In this document: one piece after another, positions 1 to 14,200 of the stretch
Layout of the letters: each line of letters begins with the position of its first letter
Position numbering within the stretch: position 1 is the first letter of the stretch
Source of the DNA: Sceloporus undulatus
Lineage: Eukaryota; Chordata; Lepidosauria; Squamata; Phrynosomatidae
Direction of reading: 5' to 3'
DNA length: 64,000 nt
NCBI RefSeq assembly: GCF_019175285.1
Contig: NC_056524.1
Coordinates: 169,296,662 to 169,360,661, forward strand
Program-made: the position numbers and the translations under genes
The notes under the pieces: generated by a model
Database searches by the model: none
What the model was told of the DNA's origin: nothing
What the model saw: the letters and a program-made list of their open reading frames with translations, nothing else

Positions 1-141
1 TTTGTTTGGAGAGAGTTTGCCATTGCCATCCTCAGAGGCTGAGAGAGAGTGACTTGCCCAAGTTCACCCAGTGGGTTTCCATGGCCAAAGAGGGACTCAA
101 ACCCTACTCTCCAGAGTTGTAGGCCAGCACTCAACCCACAG
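1..141 (-). repeat. tRNA-derived SINE, cut by the window edge
   Basis: Read on the minus strand it matches the squamate SINE body: GGTTCGAATCC-like B box region, AAACCCACTGGGT and the SINE CTCAGAGG-GGCAATGGCAAA block. The 3' part continues left of the window. Confidence 0.75.
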
Positions 142-463
142 CCCTTTATTTTGTCAGGATGTTTTTGTTCTCAGTTAAGATGGTATGGAGGGATATCCAT
201 GGAGATAGGCCAATCCTCCTCCTGGCCATGTGAGTCCAAGCATCTTAAAGGAAATAAAATTTAAATTCTATTACCAACATACAAAATATCCTTCCTTTGA
301 AAACCAGGCTATGTTTTCTGGATGTAAACAGCAGTGAGAGCTTATGTCTTCTGAGAGCTAAGTCCCATTTACATAAAATGTCTCATCTCAGGACATCTGG
401 GCCATGAACTCCCTAAGTGCATGTAATCTTTGAATTACATAGAGTAAATTAAATGCAGTGATA

Positions 464-751
464 CAGGTTGAGTCTCCCTTATCTGGAATTTGGAAATCCA
501 AAATACTCCAAAAACCAAAGCTTTTTTCATGGGTGGTTGATACAGAGCCACCTTTTGCTTTCTGATGGTGCAGTGTACACAGATTTTGATTCATGCACAA
601 AATTATTTTAAAATATGTGTAAATAGCTATGTGTATAAAGATAAATGAAACCAGAATGAGTTTTGTGTTTGGACTGGGTCTCATTTCCAGGATATCTCAT
701 TATTTGCAGTACAGGTAATCCAAGCATTTTGGATGAGGGAGATTCAACCTG
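464..751. mobile_element. Tigger-like MITE with TA target sites
   Basis: The termini are CAGGTTGAGTCTCCCTTATC and its inverted copy GAGGGAGATTCAACCTG, flanked by TA at 462-463 and 752-753. The termini match the known pogo/Tigger 'CAGGTTGAGTATCCCTTATC' type. It is 288 bp with no transposase. Confidence 0.8.
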
Positions 752-764
752 TACACTAAATTCC

Positions 765-885
765 ATGATCCCCTGCAAGTGCTTTAGGTTGTATTTCAGA
801 GGAAAGCAATGGCAAACCACCTGTGAATATTTATTGCCTGAGAAAACCCTGTGAAACCCATGAGATTGCCATAGGTCAACAGGTG
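765..885 (+). repeat. SINE 3' fragment
   Basis: It has CAGAGGAAAGCAATGGCAAA and then a CCTGTGAATATTTATTGCCT region and CATAGGTCAACAGG. This tail is shared with the 5S-headed SINE at 29866. Confidence 0.65.
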
Positions 886-1968
886 GCACACCTTCTAAAC
901 ATCCAGAATATTGCACTGAGATACAAATACTGAAATTTTAAATGCATTGAAATGCTTAACCTTTTATTTTTATCAGCCTTTTTTTGCTGTAGCAGTGTAT
1001 TGAAAACCATTTATGGAAGTAAGCACTAAGAAACATTTGTAAAATCTGTTTCCTGATTCTCCGATTTCTGGATGTCTAATAGTTGCCTTTAGAATAGTGG
1101 GATGTACAGTGATAAAAAACAAAATCATGGTGTCTGTCATTATGATCATTCGAAAGAATGAGAAACTGAAACAGACTAGTAAAATCTTGTATTTGTTAGA
1201 AGTAAGATTTTTAACTAAACCTAAAAAGAGAGTGTGACAGCTTGCTGCCATTCGTTTGAAGTCTGTTTGGCACAATATAACATAGTCTGTCATTTGCTAA
1301 ATTCCTTGTGTTAAAAATTGTTTTAAAAACAAAGGCAATTCTGAAAATGTGACATGAGGTAAAGAAATATCTTTATTGCTCATAAGTGTATGCCTGCTGA
1401 TATTTCAAGAGCAGTTCTTAAACTAATGTGGATGCTGTCTTGAAAGAAGAGCCTTTCAAGGAAGGATATATGCTATATGGTTCTTTTCTTCATTTTGATC
1501 TCTGTTGACAGTGTTACAAGATGAACATTTTCTGTACGAGTGCAGGGATAAATTAACAAAGATCACTGAATCTTAAACACATTTGTTATCATAAAAGAGG
1601 AAATCTGTACATTTTATATATAAGTAAACAGGAAAGATGTTTAAATTGCAAAAAGATATGAATTTTTAAAAATCTTTTATCTTTACTTAATTTTGAAACT
1701 GAACTGTTTGGGGACATATCTTAGAGCTTTTATTTTCAGACTTCATTTCTCTAGTAAGAATGGGTACCTTTTGAAACTTCACTACATTACCAAAAAATGA
1801 CTAAAAGAGAATAATAATTTTAAAATTCTGCTCAGTCTCCAGAGTATAGGATAACATTTTTTTCACCGTGCATTGCAATGAATAGTGAGGGGGAAATGTC
1901 TCCCTAGAAAGCTGAGAGACTATTAATCTGAGATTGATTTTTATTTCTTTGTAATTTTTGCCTTCCAG

Positions 1969-2226
1969 AAGGATAAAAAAGATAAATCTAAAAAACAAAA
2001 AGTGAAAAAGCACAAATCCCAGCCAGAGGAAAATGGGCTGTCTGATTCAGAACTGGAGCCTCCCAAACCAAAGAAAATCAAGAAAAAGAAAGAAATGGTG
2101 GATGACATTGAAACTGTAATTGCAGAATATGAGACAACATCCTCTGTAAGTAATGGGGTTGATCACTTGAAAAAGCAAAGCAACGCTGAAGAATCAAATA
2201 CAGATTGTGAAAGTGACCAAGATCCG
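1969..2226 (+). CDS. DDX21: DDX21 exon: lysine-rich N-terminal region
   Basis: The acceptor is a pyrimidine run ending CCTTCCAG and the donor is CCG|GTAAGA. It encodes 86 residues in phase 0. It is rich in Lys and Glu and holds a [12 protein letters not shown] block like the basic repeats in the N-terminal tail of human DDX21, a low-complexity nucleolar-targeting region. Confidence 0.88.
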
Positions 2227-5200
2227 GTAAGATGACTTCTCTAGATGTTTAACTTTGTCTACATAACTCGGTTTTTTGTTTGTTTGTTAGGTTTTGGATG
2301 GCAAGCATGTTGCAGAAGACACTCTTGATTTTAAGTTTTATATGGGATTTAAGTACTGTGGTATCGGTCCCATTCTCTGACTGCAAAAATAAAAATGAAT
2401 TAGATGTCAGGTGTTTTTGCTATGGATTTTGTAACAATACATGCTCTTAGCAAAAATATGTTCCTTTATAGCTATATTATTTTGCTTCTAGTTGTGTACC
2501 ATGATTTATATGTTTTGATAGACATTTGCAAAACTAAAGTGAAATTACATCATAGATTGCCTCTTACATTTTCATTACAAAGTACTATCAGTGAAGCAGT
2601 ACTGTAAAATGCTTCAGATACAATAAAATGGTTTTTTCACTAGTAAAAAGAGCACTAGCACTAAGATGAATAGCACCAAAAAGTGGGTTACAAACATCTT
2701 AGCTGATGTTTTAAAACTGGGAAAATAAAATGATCTACATACCTGATAGAGAAACACATAATGTTAAATGCCAGGCTGAAAATGAGACTTCTGCAGCCTG
2801 ACAAGAAGATGAAGGGGTAAAAATTGGTTTCTGCTACTGCTGTCCATGGTAGGGGCCTGGCCTGGATGGCCCTTGTAGTCTCTTCCAGTTACATGAGTCT
2901 ATGATTTTTTTTCCCTCTCAAAATATAGCCAGTGATCTCTCTCTTTTTTGAGACATCCAGTACTTTTTTGAAATGCTTTAATGTTTACATTTCCCATTCT
3001 GATTGTTCTTAATCCAACAGGAATTGACAGAAGAACAGAAGCAAGGAGACTTCTCCAATTTTGATATCTCTAAAGCAACTCTTGACCTTCTAAAAGGTAT
3101 ATTCTTTCAATGTTTACAATTCAGAGTAAAGCACTTCCCCTTTAATCCCTTTTAACAAATACGTAATTAGATGTGATATCTGATGATATCTGTAAATGAT
3201 TGAGAGACGCTGTATGAGGTTTGGTGTAAGTAACAGAGGGGGACAAAATAGCCTAATAATGTATTTATTTATGATGTTTAAAGACTACTTTCAGCCCTCC
3301 AGGGCCTTTGAGACAATACACAGTGGATAAAAACATTTTAAACTATACCTAGATAAAAACTTTAAAACAAACTTGAGGGTTAAGTTTAGATTATTAGAAA
3401 ACAAATTGAAAATAAAATGGCACTTATTACAATGCCGTTACATAAATCAGTGGAATGACTGAACATTGGCTCTGTGCAGTTGTGGCATCAGTAAGGATGT
3501 CATGATGCTAGAGAAGATGCAGAAAAGGGCAGCAAATAATCAGAGAACTGGAGTATCTTCCCAAGGAGGCTGAAGTACAGAGATTAAAGACACTTTGTAG
3601 ATTTTCTCAGTTCCCAACTGACTCTTACATCTATAATCCATACATGCTTATTATTATTTTCTTATCTATTGGGAAGCAATAGGTCAAGAGATCCCCTGAC
3701 CTAGTGTCTTTATTATCCAGAATTCCAAATACATTTAAAGAAACTACTTGCCAAATCGGTACAGAAAAAGCCCCAAATGGGAAATAGACACTTTTTACAA
3801 AAGTCAAACTTTGTGGGAATACTAAAATTCCATATTACTATTTCTTACAGTTTTAAACAATATGGTTTGTTACAAACCATGTATTGACATGCACAATTTT
3901 ATATCAAGTCGCAGACAAGAATTAAATTGGCAATTATAACATTATTTGTTAATAGAAACAAGTATTTTTTAAAAATACTTAGGCTGAATCTGCACTACAG
4001 AAAGAATCCAATTTGACACTATTTTACTGCCATGGCTCAGTGCTATGGAATTATGGAAATTGTAGCTTGTTGTGGCACCAGAGCTCTCTGACAGAAAGCT
4101 AAATGTCTCGCAAACTACGGTTCCCATAATTTCATAGCACAAAGTCATGGCAGTTAAAGTGATATCAAACTGGATTATTCCTGCAGAGTGGATGTAGCCA
4201 AAGCTAAACTTTAATAAGTGTTTTGTAATTGATAATCTGTGTATTTTTATGTGTTTTATGATTGTCCTTATCAGGTAATAAACTTCTGATCACAAAACAA
4301 TGAAGGAGAAAGAGGTTATGAGACAATCATCCATTTATGAGTAACAGGAATATCTGATTGATGAGAGTGTTGTTAAAATGCTGGACTGGATATATCTTAA
4401 TCTATTCTAGTGAAATGATTATTTGGTGAAAATGAATCTGTTTTCTTCCATTTGTGAATAAAAGTTCTTGGTTTTGTTCACTTCCTGTGAATTGGTTTGT
4501 ATTGCACAAGAACTGGTGAGTGGTTGTTGAATCATGCTAGATTTATATATTTGTGATAAAAGCCTGTGTTTTCTACAGCTCGTGGAGTTACCTACCTGTT
4601 TCCGGTGCAAGCAAAAACTTTCAAATATATATATGATGGCAAAGATGTGATAGCTCAAGCTCGTACTGGAACTGGAAAAACTTTTTCTTTTGCCATTCCA
4701 TTAATTGAAAAACTTCAGAGAGATTCCCAAGAACGAAAAAGAGGCCGAACTCCAAAGGTAATGAGATTGGTTTTCCACATTATGACATAAGACAGCTATA
4801 TAACTACCAGTTTGTGTCACATCCCTACTCATTCTTAGGGTGGAGGGGAATGGAGGATACCTTGACTTTCTGTGGAAGCATAAATGGGCACAGGTTTAAA
4901 CTGAAAAGTCAGATTTGTTTTCTGGAAGGAATCTCAACAAGGTTTCAAAAGACTGCAATTAATCTGGAAAGTAAACTACATTGGAAACCATTGTAATGAG
5001 GATGATAAAAAATAAAGTCAAAGAAATTTTAATGCAGCTGTTGGGAGATTTCATGCATTGAGTACATACTTTTTGTATACATGATGGAATACAGAGTGGT
5101 CAGAACACTGGGAGATGATTGTCCCAGTGTTTCTATTGAACAGTGTTAACCATGCTCAAAAGGACTAAAAATGTAAGAACATCCTTTAAAACTTGAATTA

Positions 5201-8200
5201 GGAAGATTGGTTTCTTATGCTAATAAATGTGTCACCTTTAAACATTTCATGGCAGACAGATTCAGTGAACCTTCTCAGTTACACATAAATTGTTGGTCAT
5301 GTGTAGACTATTGAAATTAGTAATTGGAATAAGCATGGCAAAAGTTGTCATTGGTCCTTTGATAGCATAATATCATGGACTCTTCACACCTGGATTCTGC
5401 CCCATCCCCCATGGCAAAAACACAGAAAAAGAATGCACAACAAGCAGAAGCTTTCCCAAAATATCAACATAAAAACTACGTGCACACACTGAATAATAAT
5501 AATAATTAATAATAATAATAATAATAATAGGATTTATTTATATGCCGCCCATTCACTGGGAATCTGAGCGGTTTACAGCAGAGGGGATAATAGACGGTTC
5601 CCTGCCCTCAGGCTTACAATCTAAAAGACACGACACAAAAGGAGAAGGGAATGGAGGGGGGAAGGGGATCAGGTCCAGCAGTTCTTCTCTCCCTCTGAGG
5701 CCTGGACCAAGGCAGATGGACTGGAGGGAGGAGCCTCTTCAGGCTAGCCCTGATGGAGCTGGGCCAGCCTATTCTCTCCCTCGTAGGTCGAAAGATGACA
5801 GTTATGGAGGGAGGAGCCTCTATCTTCTGGCTAGCCCTGATGTTGCTGGGCCAGCCTATTCTCTTAATAGGCATGGTAATCTGTGGGTAGTCAAAACCAC
5901 AACCTATCAGACCTCCAATAGGAAGGTCAACTGTACTACGTAAAGTTAGTTACTCAGAAGAAAGTGTCACTCTGTTCAGTGAGATTTGCCCCCTTATAAG
6001 AATACTTAGTATGGCAGCATAAAATAGAAGCTGAATTTAAATACATTCCAGATGAGCTTTCTTCCTTGATGGTTTTGATGTTGGTATTTTGGGAAAGTTC
6101 CTGCGTGTTCCTGCTTGTAACATTGCTTTCATTACAACTAACAAGCTGCAGGATTTTATTTATTGTTGTAAAGTTGCATATATAATGTTTTCTCTTATGT
6201 TTAAATTTTTTTAAAAACCACTGAGGATTGAAATGAAGCAATTCAATCCTTATTAGTACAGCACTGCGTTAATTATTATTGCCTTACTAATTGATTTTTA
6301 AAAAATTATTTAGGTGCTTGTTCTTACTCCAACCCGAGAGCTGGCCATGCAGGTAGCCAAAGACTTCAAAGATGTCACAAAGAAACTGACTGTAGCTTGC
6401 TTCTATGGAGGAACTGCATATAACGGACAGTGTAAGATATCAAAAGTAGCTGTTTTTTTTTTGTGGTGGTGGTGGTGGTAATCCTATGAAGTTCATGGGC
6501 TCATCCTAAATCAACAGGCAACTTGAAGGCATACACACACACAGCAATTAAGAAGTCACATTGTCTCCTGTCTGCACAGGTTCCACTTTTATGGAAAATG
6601 AAAAACTATTTAAAATATTAAGGATACTACTAGTTTTGATTAAACATGTTGGATTATGTCCAACAAATTTCAGTATTACCAGCATCATAGTGTGTGATGA
6701 ATAATGAATCACTTTATATCACATTCTGTTCGATATTTAGAGTGTCCTAAAATAGATTTAGGGCCTTGTAAATATTGAGGTTCACATTTACAGTTGTTTC
6801 ACCACTGCAGTGACCACAAATACTCACCTTAGAAGCTAGGCAGCCCCACCAACTGAGGGAGTTTTGAAATAATAAATAAATTAATAAATTGTTTATTTAT
6901 ATACCGCTTTTCCTATAGATCAAAGTGGTGTACAGCAGATAAAATAGATACAATAAAAGATGAAATAACACATTAAAAACAAATTAATAAACATTAATAT
7001 GATTTACAATCCAATATTATCTAAAAGCATACAATTCAAAAATATTAAAATCAGGGGTGTGTGTGTGTGTGTATATATATATATATCATAGTCAATAGGG
7101 GAAGACTTTTATTACAAGGAGTTGGGAGGGTAAGCTTGTAGGAAGAGGTAGGTTTTTAATGCCTTTTTAAAGGCTTCCACTGTTCTTCTGAGGCGGATCT
7201 CTTCTGGAAGAGCGTTCCAGAGAGAAGGCGCTACTGCTCTAAAAGCTCTTTGATGGGTAGTCGCCAATCTCACCTTGGGATGGCTGAGTAATAATTTTCC
7301 TGTTGTTCTGAGAGTGCGGGGTGGATTGTGCAGGGAGAGGCGTTCCCTCAAGTAACCCGGGCCCAAGCCATTTAGGGCTTTAAAGGTAATAACCAACACT
7401 TTGTAATGGGACTGGATACGAATTGGCAGCTGGAGGGGGGGCACTGAACAGCCACTTCCAGCGAAGCGCTGTGCAACAGCCAATTGCAATAATCCCTGCG
7501 CTGCTTGTACAATGCCTTACAGGTGGGAGGGGGCTAGATGTGTCATCATTCAGCACCTGACTTTCCAGTGCTTTGGAACTCATTCACTTGGTGCAGCTGC
7601 CCAGCTTTTAAGGTGGATTTTGAGTGGTCAGGTTGGACATGTAGCTATGACTATGGAGTGCCATCTTCCTACGTAAGTGTCTTATGGAAGATCTTGGGCA
7701 GTGTTTTAAAAATATAACTAAATCATGTTTTACAATGTTCTTTTTTAAAAAAGTAAAAGTAGTGCTGGGCCATTATTTTAAAACCTCATAAAGTTAAGAA
7801 ATTTGCCAGTAGTTTATAGGAAATCTGTGTTACTTGAAATAGTTAAATACTCAGGCCACAACCACTCTAATCCCATAAGTAGTGTATAGGGCTCACTTTC
7901 AGGTAGGTGTACATAGGATTGTAATGTGAGATTATTATGTTTCTGAAGCAAAGAGATTTAGCAGAAATATATATACATATTTAAAAACCTTCAAATTAAA
8001 CTGTGGTAGACATTGTGTGGTATTTGCATTTGGACTTTTACCAAAATAATGTCTGTCAGTTTCAGAAAATTGCTCTGGATGAGTTTCTATCTAGAGACAG
8101 AATAGTTACATGTGCTGTTCAAATTAGCTGAAGTGTTAGACTTTAACATGTTACAAGATGTGGAAGTATTTATTTTGTTATCACTTCTTTTAGTTGATCT

Positions 8201-11200
8201 AATTCGAAATGGCATTGACATCCTGGTTGGGACTCCAGGGAGAATCAAAGACCACCTTCAAAATGGCAAGTTGGACATTTCCAGTCTGAAGCATGTTGTC
8301 CTGGATGAAGTTGACCAAATGTTGGACATGGGCTTTGCTGAACAAGTAGAGGAAATCTTAGCATACACTTACAAAAAAGGTAAATACATAATCTATGTGG
8401 TTGTCTCAAATCATAGTACAGTTGCCCCTCAGTATCCGCAGACTTGCCATCTGATGATTCAACCATCCACGAATGGCAAGCCCACCTTCTCCCCAGTGGC
8501 AGCACATGCAAGTGGCCGCAACACTATTAGGGTCATCACCCATTGTCCTGTGGCGGTGCATGCGTGTGGCTGCATCACTGTTAGGTTCTGTTGTCCCCAG
8601 TGGTGGCATGGCTGTGTGCATGCACCAAAACGGGATAGCGGGGGGGGGGCTGTCCCTCATGGTGTGGCCAAGTGCACCTATCACCATTGGAGACAACGGA
8701 ACTTGAGTCTCAAAAATGAATAATTCGAGCCCATTCTGCATACAGCCCATTTCATTTAAAAGTAGAAATGTGTGTCACACAATATTTATGAAAGAAATGA
8801 CACACTGAAAATGTGTCATTCCCTGACTGTAATAAGTTAGCCTTATTGGGATATTTCAAAAATGATTTTTCAATTAAACAGCTTTAAAATAAAGTATAGT
8901 ATGTTGCATGACAAATAAACATGACAAATACCATAGATTTCCATTACCTTTTCACAACTAACCTTGTTCATAGATACTTCGAGAAGATGTTCAAGATATC
9001 ACAGCAAATGTAGACACACAGTCATTTCACTTTTCTTTTCTTGCCTTAGATTCTATGGACACTCTTTTACCTGGGCTTAGTTTATTTCAAATGTGAAATA
9101 ATTTGAATATGATTTCAAATGTTCTCATTTATTCTTTCATTGTGGAATTTCTTGTGACATTGTATGACACAAAGATGTGTTTTGTTAAAGATTCTGAAAG
9201 CAATCCGCAGACATTACTGTTTTCTGCAACTTGCCCACATTGGGTTTATGATGTAGCGAAGAAGTACATGAAATCCAAATATGAGCAAATTGATCTTATT
9301 GGAAAGAAGACTAAAAAAACTGCTATGAATGTAGAAGTAAGTAACTTTTTCCTTTAAACCAAGACTACGTTTGCACAGTTATAGTAAATATAATTTTTTA
9401 AAAAATAAATAAATAAATTTCTTAGACAGATTTGCTTTGATCTATTCTCTGTTTCCTTGCTAATCAGTACAACTTTCTTTTCCAACAGCATTTGGCTATT
9501 GAGTGTCATTGGTCCCAAAGAGCTGCTGTCATTGGAGATGTTCTTCAAGTCTACAGTGGTAGTCATGGACGTACCATCATTTTTTGTGAGACAAAGAAAG
9601 AGGCAACTGAACTGGCTCTGAACGCCTCAATTAAACAGGTACAATGATCTGATGTCTCAAAGGGATTGCTACAAAATTAACTTACATTTTAGTTGGCAGT
9701 AGTCTAACCAGGGAAAAATGAACAATTTAAGAAATTATTAGGGTGAAGTAGATAGGCAGGATAGTCCCGGGGCAGCAACGAACACACACCGTGGCCCAGA
9801 GGGCACCTCCTCCTGTGGCCCCAAATAAGAGCGAAAAAGATCTGCTCCTTCTGGGTCTGGCTTTGGGCCGCCTTAGGCATGGCTTCCAGGCACTCTGTGG
9901 GCATGCGTTGTGTAAATGCCACACCCCTAGAGCGGCCAGAAACCCCCCTTCTCTGCTCATCTGTTTTGGGCCATTGATCTTAAAATGAAGGGTAGTTACA
10001 AATTTATTTCTGAATGCTTTTAAATTAATGAAAGCAGGATTAATTGCTCTTCCTTCTACATAATTGTAGTAACTTGACTCAGGCCAACATCCAGTAGTGT
10101 ACTTCTGTTAAATCCTTCTGTTTCTAACAGAATCAGTAATCCTCAACTCCGGCTTCTTAGAGACCTTGTACCACCCTGAACCTGGTCTGGGAGCTAGAAA
10201 ACCATCAAGATCAGGTTTGGGGAACAGAAGGAGAAAGGGGAGAGGAATATATTTCCAACACTGCTGGCACTGAATACAGAAGCAAACCATTGATTACTGA
10301 GTTTTTGGACATACAATGTCCCCATGTCATACGTGGGCGCATCCTACACAGCTTCTAGCATATGCTGGAAGCCGCGCCATGTGCTCGAAAAATTAATGGC
10401 ACGTGCGCCACCATGGACATGAGCTCCATTATCTTTAACGGGGCTTGGGCATCCATGGAATTTCTCTTAGTGGGGGGGTCCCAAACAGATCCCCCACATA
10501 AGAGAAGGGACTGCTGTAGTTTATTTTGTGTGTCACACATTCTTTTCTCTGTAGTGGATCTCTCATTGGCTTGCATTTGAAATCAGCTTCTGCCCATCCC
10601 AATCCTTGTCTTGTTTGGTGGCAGACTTCTGTATGCTATACAAGTAGATTATGCAAGTTCATGAAATGTTCCAATATTATGTCAACATTTTCTTTTAATA
10701 GTTTTCCATAGTTTTTGGTGATGTAGAATGGTGTTAGAATACCTAGAGTTGCCAGGTGTCTTGCTTTCTTCTTACATGTCTAGCTATATTGGAGGCCATT
10801 TCAACTGTCGCAAGAGAGTCTTGTACATTTGTTTGGGATGGTATTCATGAAGCTGGAACAAAAACACCTGACAGATATTTTGGACAAAGTACTGTCCATG
10901 AATAGTACTAGGTATGATAGAATGTGGACGAAATAATACTCTGGCATCAGAATATCTGGAGGCTTGTTTAAATTGCTTGGGGTGTGGGGGATTGTGACTC
11001 TTGATACATGGACCATTCTGTCTATGATTTTAACTGTTGTTTATACTTAGGATGCACAGTCTTTACATGGAGACATTCCACAAAAACAGAGAGAAGTCAC
11101 CCTGAAAGGATTTCGTAATGGAGCTTTTGGAGTTCTGGTTGCAACCAATGTAGCTGCCCGTGGTTTAGATATCCCAGAGGTTGATTTGGTAATACAGAGT

Positions 11201-14200
11201 TCACCACCAAAGGTAAATTACTACTATTTGTTACATCTGTATTATTATATCTACATTGAAAAACAGAAACATTATTTAATATTGCTTGCTTAGTGACATG
11301 GGGGTAGTTTTTAGTTCTATCAAAGAGAGACTCCGTCTGTTTGGCACCCTCTTTTACTCTAACACTTGCACCCTTGTCATATTTGCCTTTAATGAACTCC
11401 CCAAATTTCAGTTCAACAAAGGATTGTAAGGTCAAATCAAAGTTACTGCAGTGTATGAATTTTTCTTTGGCAGATTCATGCAAACATGGTCTTCATTAGA
11501 CAATTTGTGATGAAATCTATGGAAACTCATCTTCTGAACCAAGCACAGTGTGCACTTGGTGAATACAATTTTCATCCTCCTAGGAAGAATGAGGAATGAC
11601 TTAGGGGCTGTGCAGACGGCCCCTAAGGGGTGGTCTGCAGCCGCCTTCAGCTGCATCGGATCAGAGTCGTGGCAGCCACATGCCACAGCCCCGATCTGAC
11701 CTTTTCAGGGTGGGATAGCCATGGCACCATGGCTTTAAGGCACTCTTTGGGCGCTGTGTTGTGTGGATGCATCATCAGAGCAGTGCCTCATGCTGTGTGG
11801 AGCAGCGCATGGCATCACGGTGGGGCATGTGTCATGTACGCCATGCCCCTCCTCCACCTCCAGACCAGCCTTAATGGCCAGTCTGCACAGAGCCGAACTG
11901 CTTTTTGAGGCAGTTCTTAACTTTAGCTTTCAAACAGATTTCCATGTTGTTGCTGTTGTAACTGTTCAGGATATAATATTGTCTGTCTTTATACAAAGTT
12001 AGCTAAACACTTGTTCATGTCAGTAAATCTAAACCTGAGAGGCAGTCTGGTGTAGAGGTTTGACTGTTGGGCTAGGACTTTGTGAGACTGTGGTTCAAAT
12101 CTCTGCATGGTCATAGAAACCCTTGGGTAAGTTGTACTCTCTACCTCAGAGGAAGGCAATGGCAACCCCGCTCTGAACAAGTCATGCCAAGAAAACCCTG
12201 TGCTAATGTTGCGATAAGTTGGTATTGTCTTGAAGGCACACAGCAACAACAAGCAAGTCTAAACTTGGCATCACTGTAGTATGATACTAATTGAGAGTAC
12301 CCAATTCTCGTGATTTTTTCATTTGTAAAGGATGTAGAGTCCTATATTCATCGTTCTGGACGCACAGGCCGAGCTGGACGAACTGGGATGTGTATCTGTT
12401 TCTATCAGCGCAAAGAAGATTATCAGCTGAAACAAGTAGAACAGAAAGCGGTAATTACTTTTGGATTTCTTGTGTCTTCTGAGTCTCTTGTTTGTTCTGT
12501 AGCTTAGTCCAAGCATACATCTCTTTTATTGGAACAATATAAACATGTGTAAGATTTTATATACAGGAACACAGTGTAGACTTTTAAGTATTAAATAGTT
12601 ATGATTAAAATGTAAACACAGCCACTTTTTTATTTGTTAATTAAACAATCTGTCTTCCAATTTCAGGGGATTACATTTAAACGTGTAGGTGTTCCAACAG
12701 CAACGGACATAATTAAAGCTTCCAGTAAAGATGCAATCAAGTATGTTCATTTTTTTACTTTTATTTGGGATTAAATCTTAAAGCTAATGTTTGTCTCTTC
12801 TGATTTCAAAAACCTTAGTTCTAGAGGATTTATGTTGACACCTTTTCTTGGTTTCCAGTGTCTTTATATGCATGTTTCCTTATTTAGATATCTAATTTGA
12901 TTCAGATTTTACTTGCATACAAAAAGCTACAGTACATTGATACAAATATGTATGTCATTGAAATCACCCCTAAAATTGTATCAGAGTCCATTTGTATCTA
13001 AAATGACACCTTGAAAAATAGAAATAAAATTAGTTTAAAATATTAAATTATACATAAATAGCATTGAAATTGTTCTGTATGGTGACAATATGATATATTT
13101 TGAGAATTCATAATCTTGGCAGTGTGGGGCATACACCTAAGTGATACTGATTTTAGTATTCTTATAGGCCCTTAGAAAACATGTATTTATTTTTATAATT
13201 CATTAATATTTTAAATAATAATAAATAAAATAATAAAAGATTTATTTATATACCGCCCTTCGAAACATCAGGGCGGTGTACAATATATAAAACAATACAA
13301 TTACAATAATGCAAAATAATATTTGAATAATATATGGGATCTCCAGGTAAGACTAGGATATAGTCTTTTCTGAACCGCTGTGGTGCAACTGCCACTCGAC
13401 TTTTAAAAAAATGTATTTTTCACGTATCATAATTTCAATCACATACATAACAAGGGACACACATAATAAGGAACAATCATAATGGTTTATCAAGTGAGAT
13501 TAGAACAGAGTTAGAAATTTTCCTTGCAGTAGTCATTACTACTACTTGTGAAAATGGATTTTCAACAAAGTTCAGAGTTGGTACTATTGGCTTACTTAGG
13601 TCTAAAACATACTGCAGAAATAATCCAGTTTGAAACCGCTTTAACTGCCCTGGTTCAGTGCTGTGGAATTCTTGGAACTACAGTTTTGTGAGATGTTTAT
13701 TCTTCTCTGTCAGAGAGCTCGATGGCACAACAAATTCCCAGGATTCCCTAGCACTGATCCAGGGCAGTTAAAGAAGTCTTAGTCTGGATTATTTTTGCAG
13801 TAAATCAGTAACCTGATTCAGGATAAAACCACATTCTGTTTTTCTGTTTAGTTAATTTAATACAGTGTTTAGAATATGTTATGAAATAATTGAAAGTACT
13901 GTACTTGTATTCAAAATATTGAATACCTTTTAGCAATAAAAATATTAAAAGATTTTTGGAAAATGAAGATTCAAGATTATTTACTGGAAAAAAGAAAAGA
14001 AAAACATATTTTTTCTCTGCTGGCAAAATGATTCTATCCTTGAGATGGTTTCTTTTTAACCTGTTTTGTCATGGAAATTGATTAGTGTTTGTCTTTTGTT
14101 TTGTTTGTTTCTTTGTTAGTATTGGGGTAAACTAATAAGTACTTTTTAAAAAAAATCTGTGTAGCAACCTTTTTTTCAGCTATCTTCAGAGAACTGGAAA

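Larger units (their letters stand above)
1..1968. other. DDX21 intron left of the first visible exon
   Basis: It holds a SINE at the edge, a Tigger-like element and a SINE tail, described separately. From about 900 to 1960 it is unique AT-rich sequence with no coding signal. DDX21 exon 1 lies outside the window. Confidence 0.7.

Noticed and set aside
8112-8723. 203-codon frame covering the DEVD exon of DDX21
   Set aside because: Only 8194-8379 matches the family. The rest is intron and MITE read through.
12039-12253. A/B-box sequence as a real tRNA gene
   Set aside because: It does not fold as a complete tRNA and continues into the SINE body and tail.
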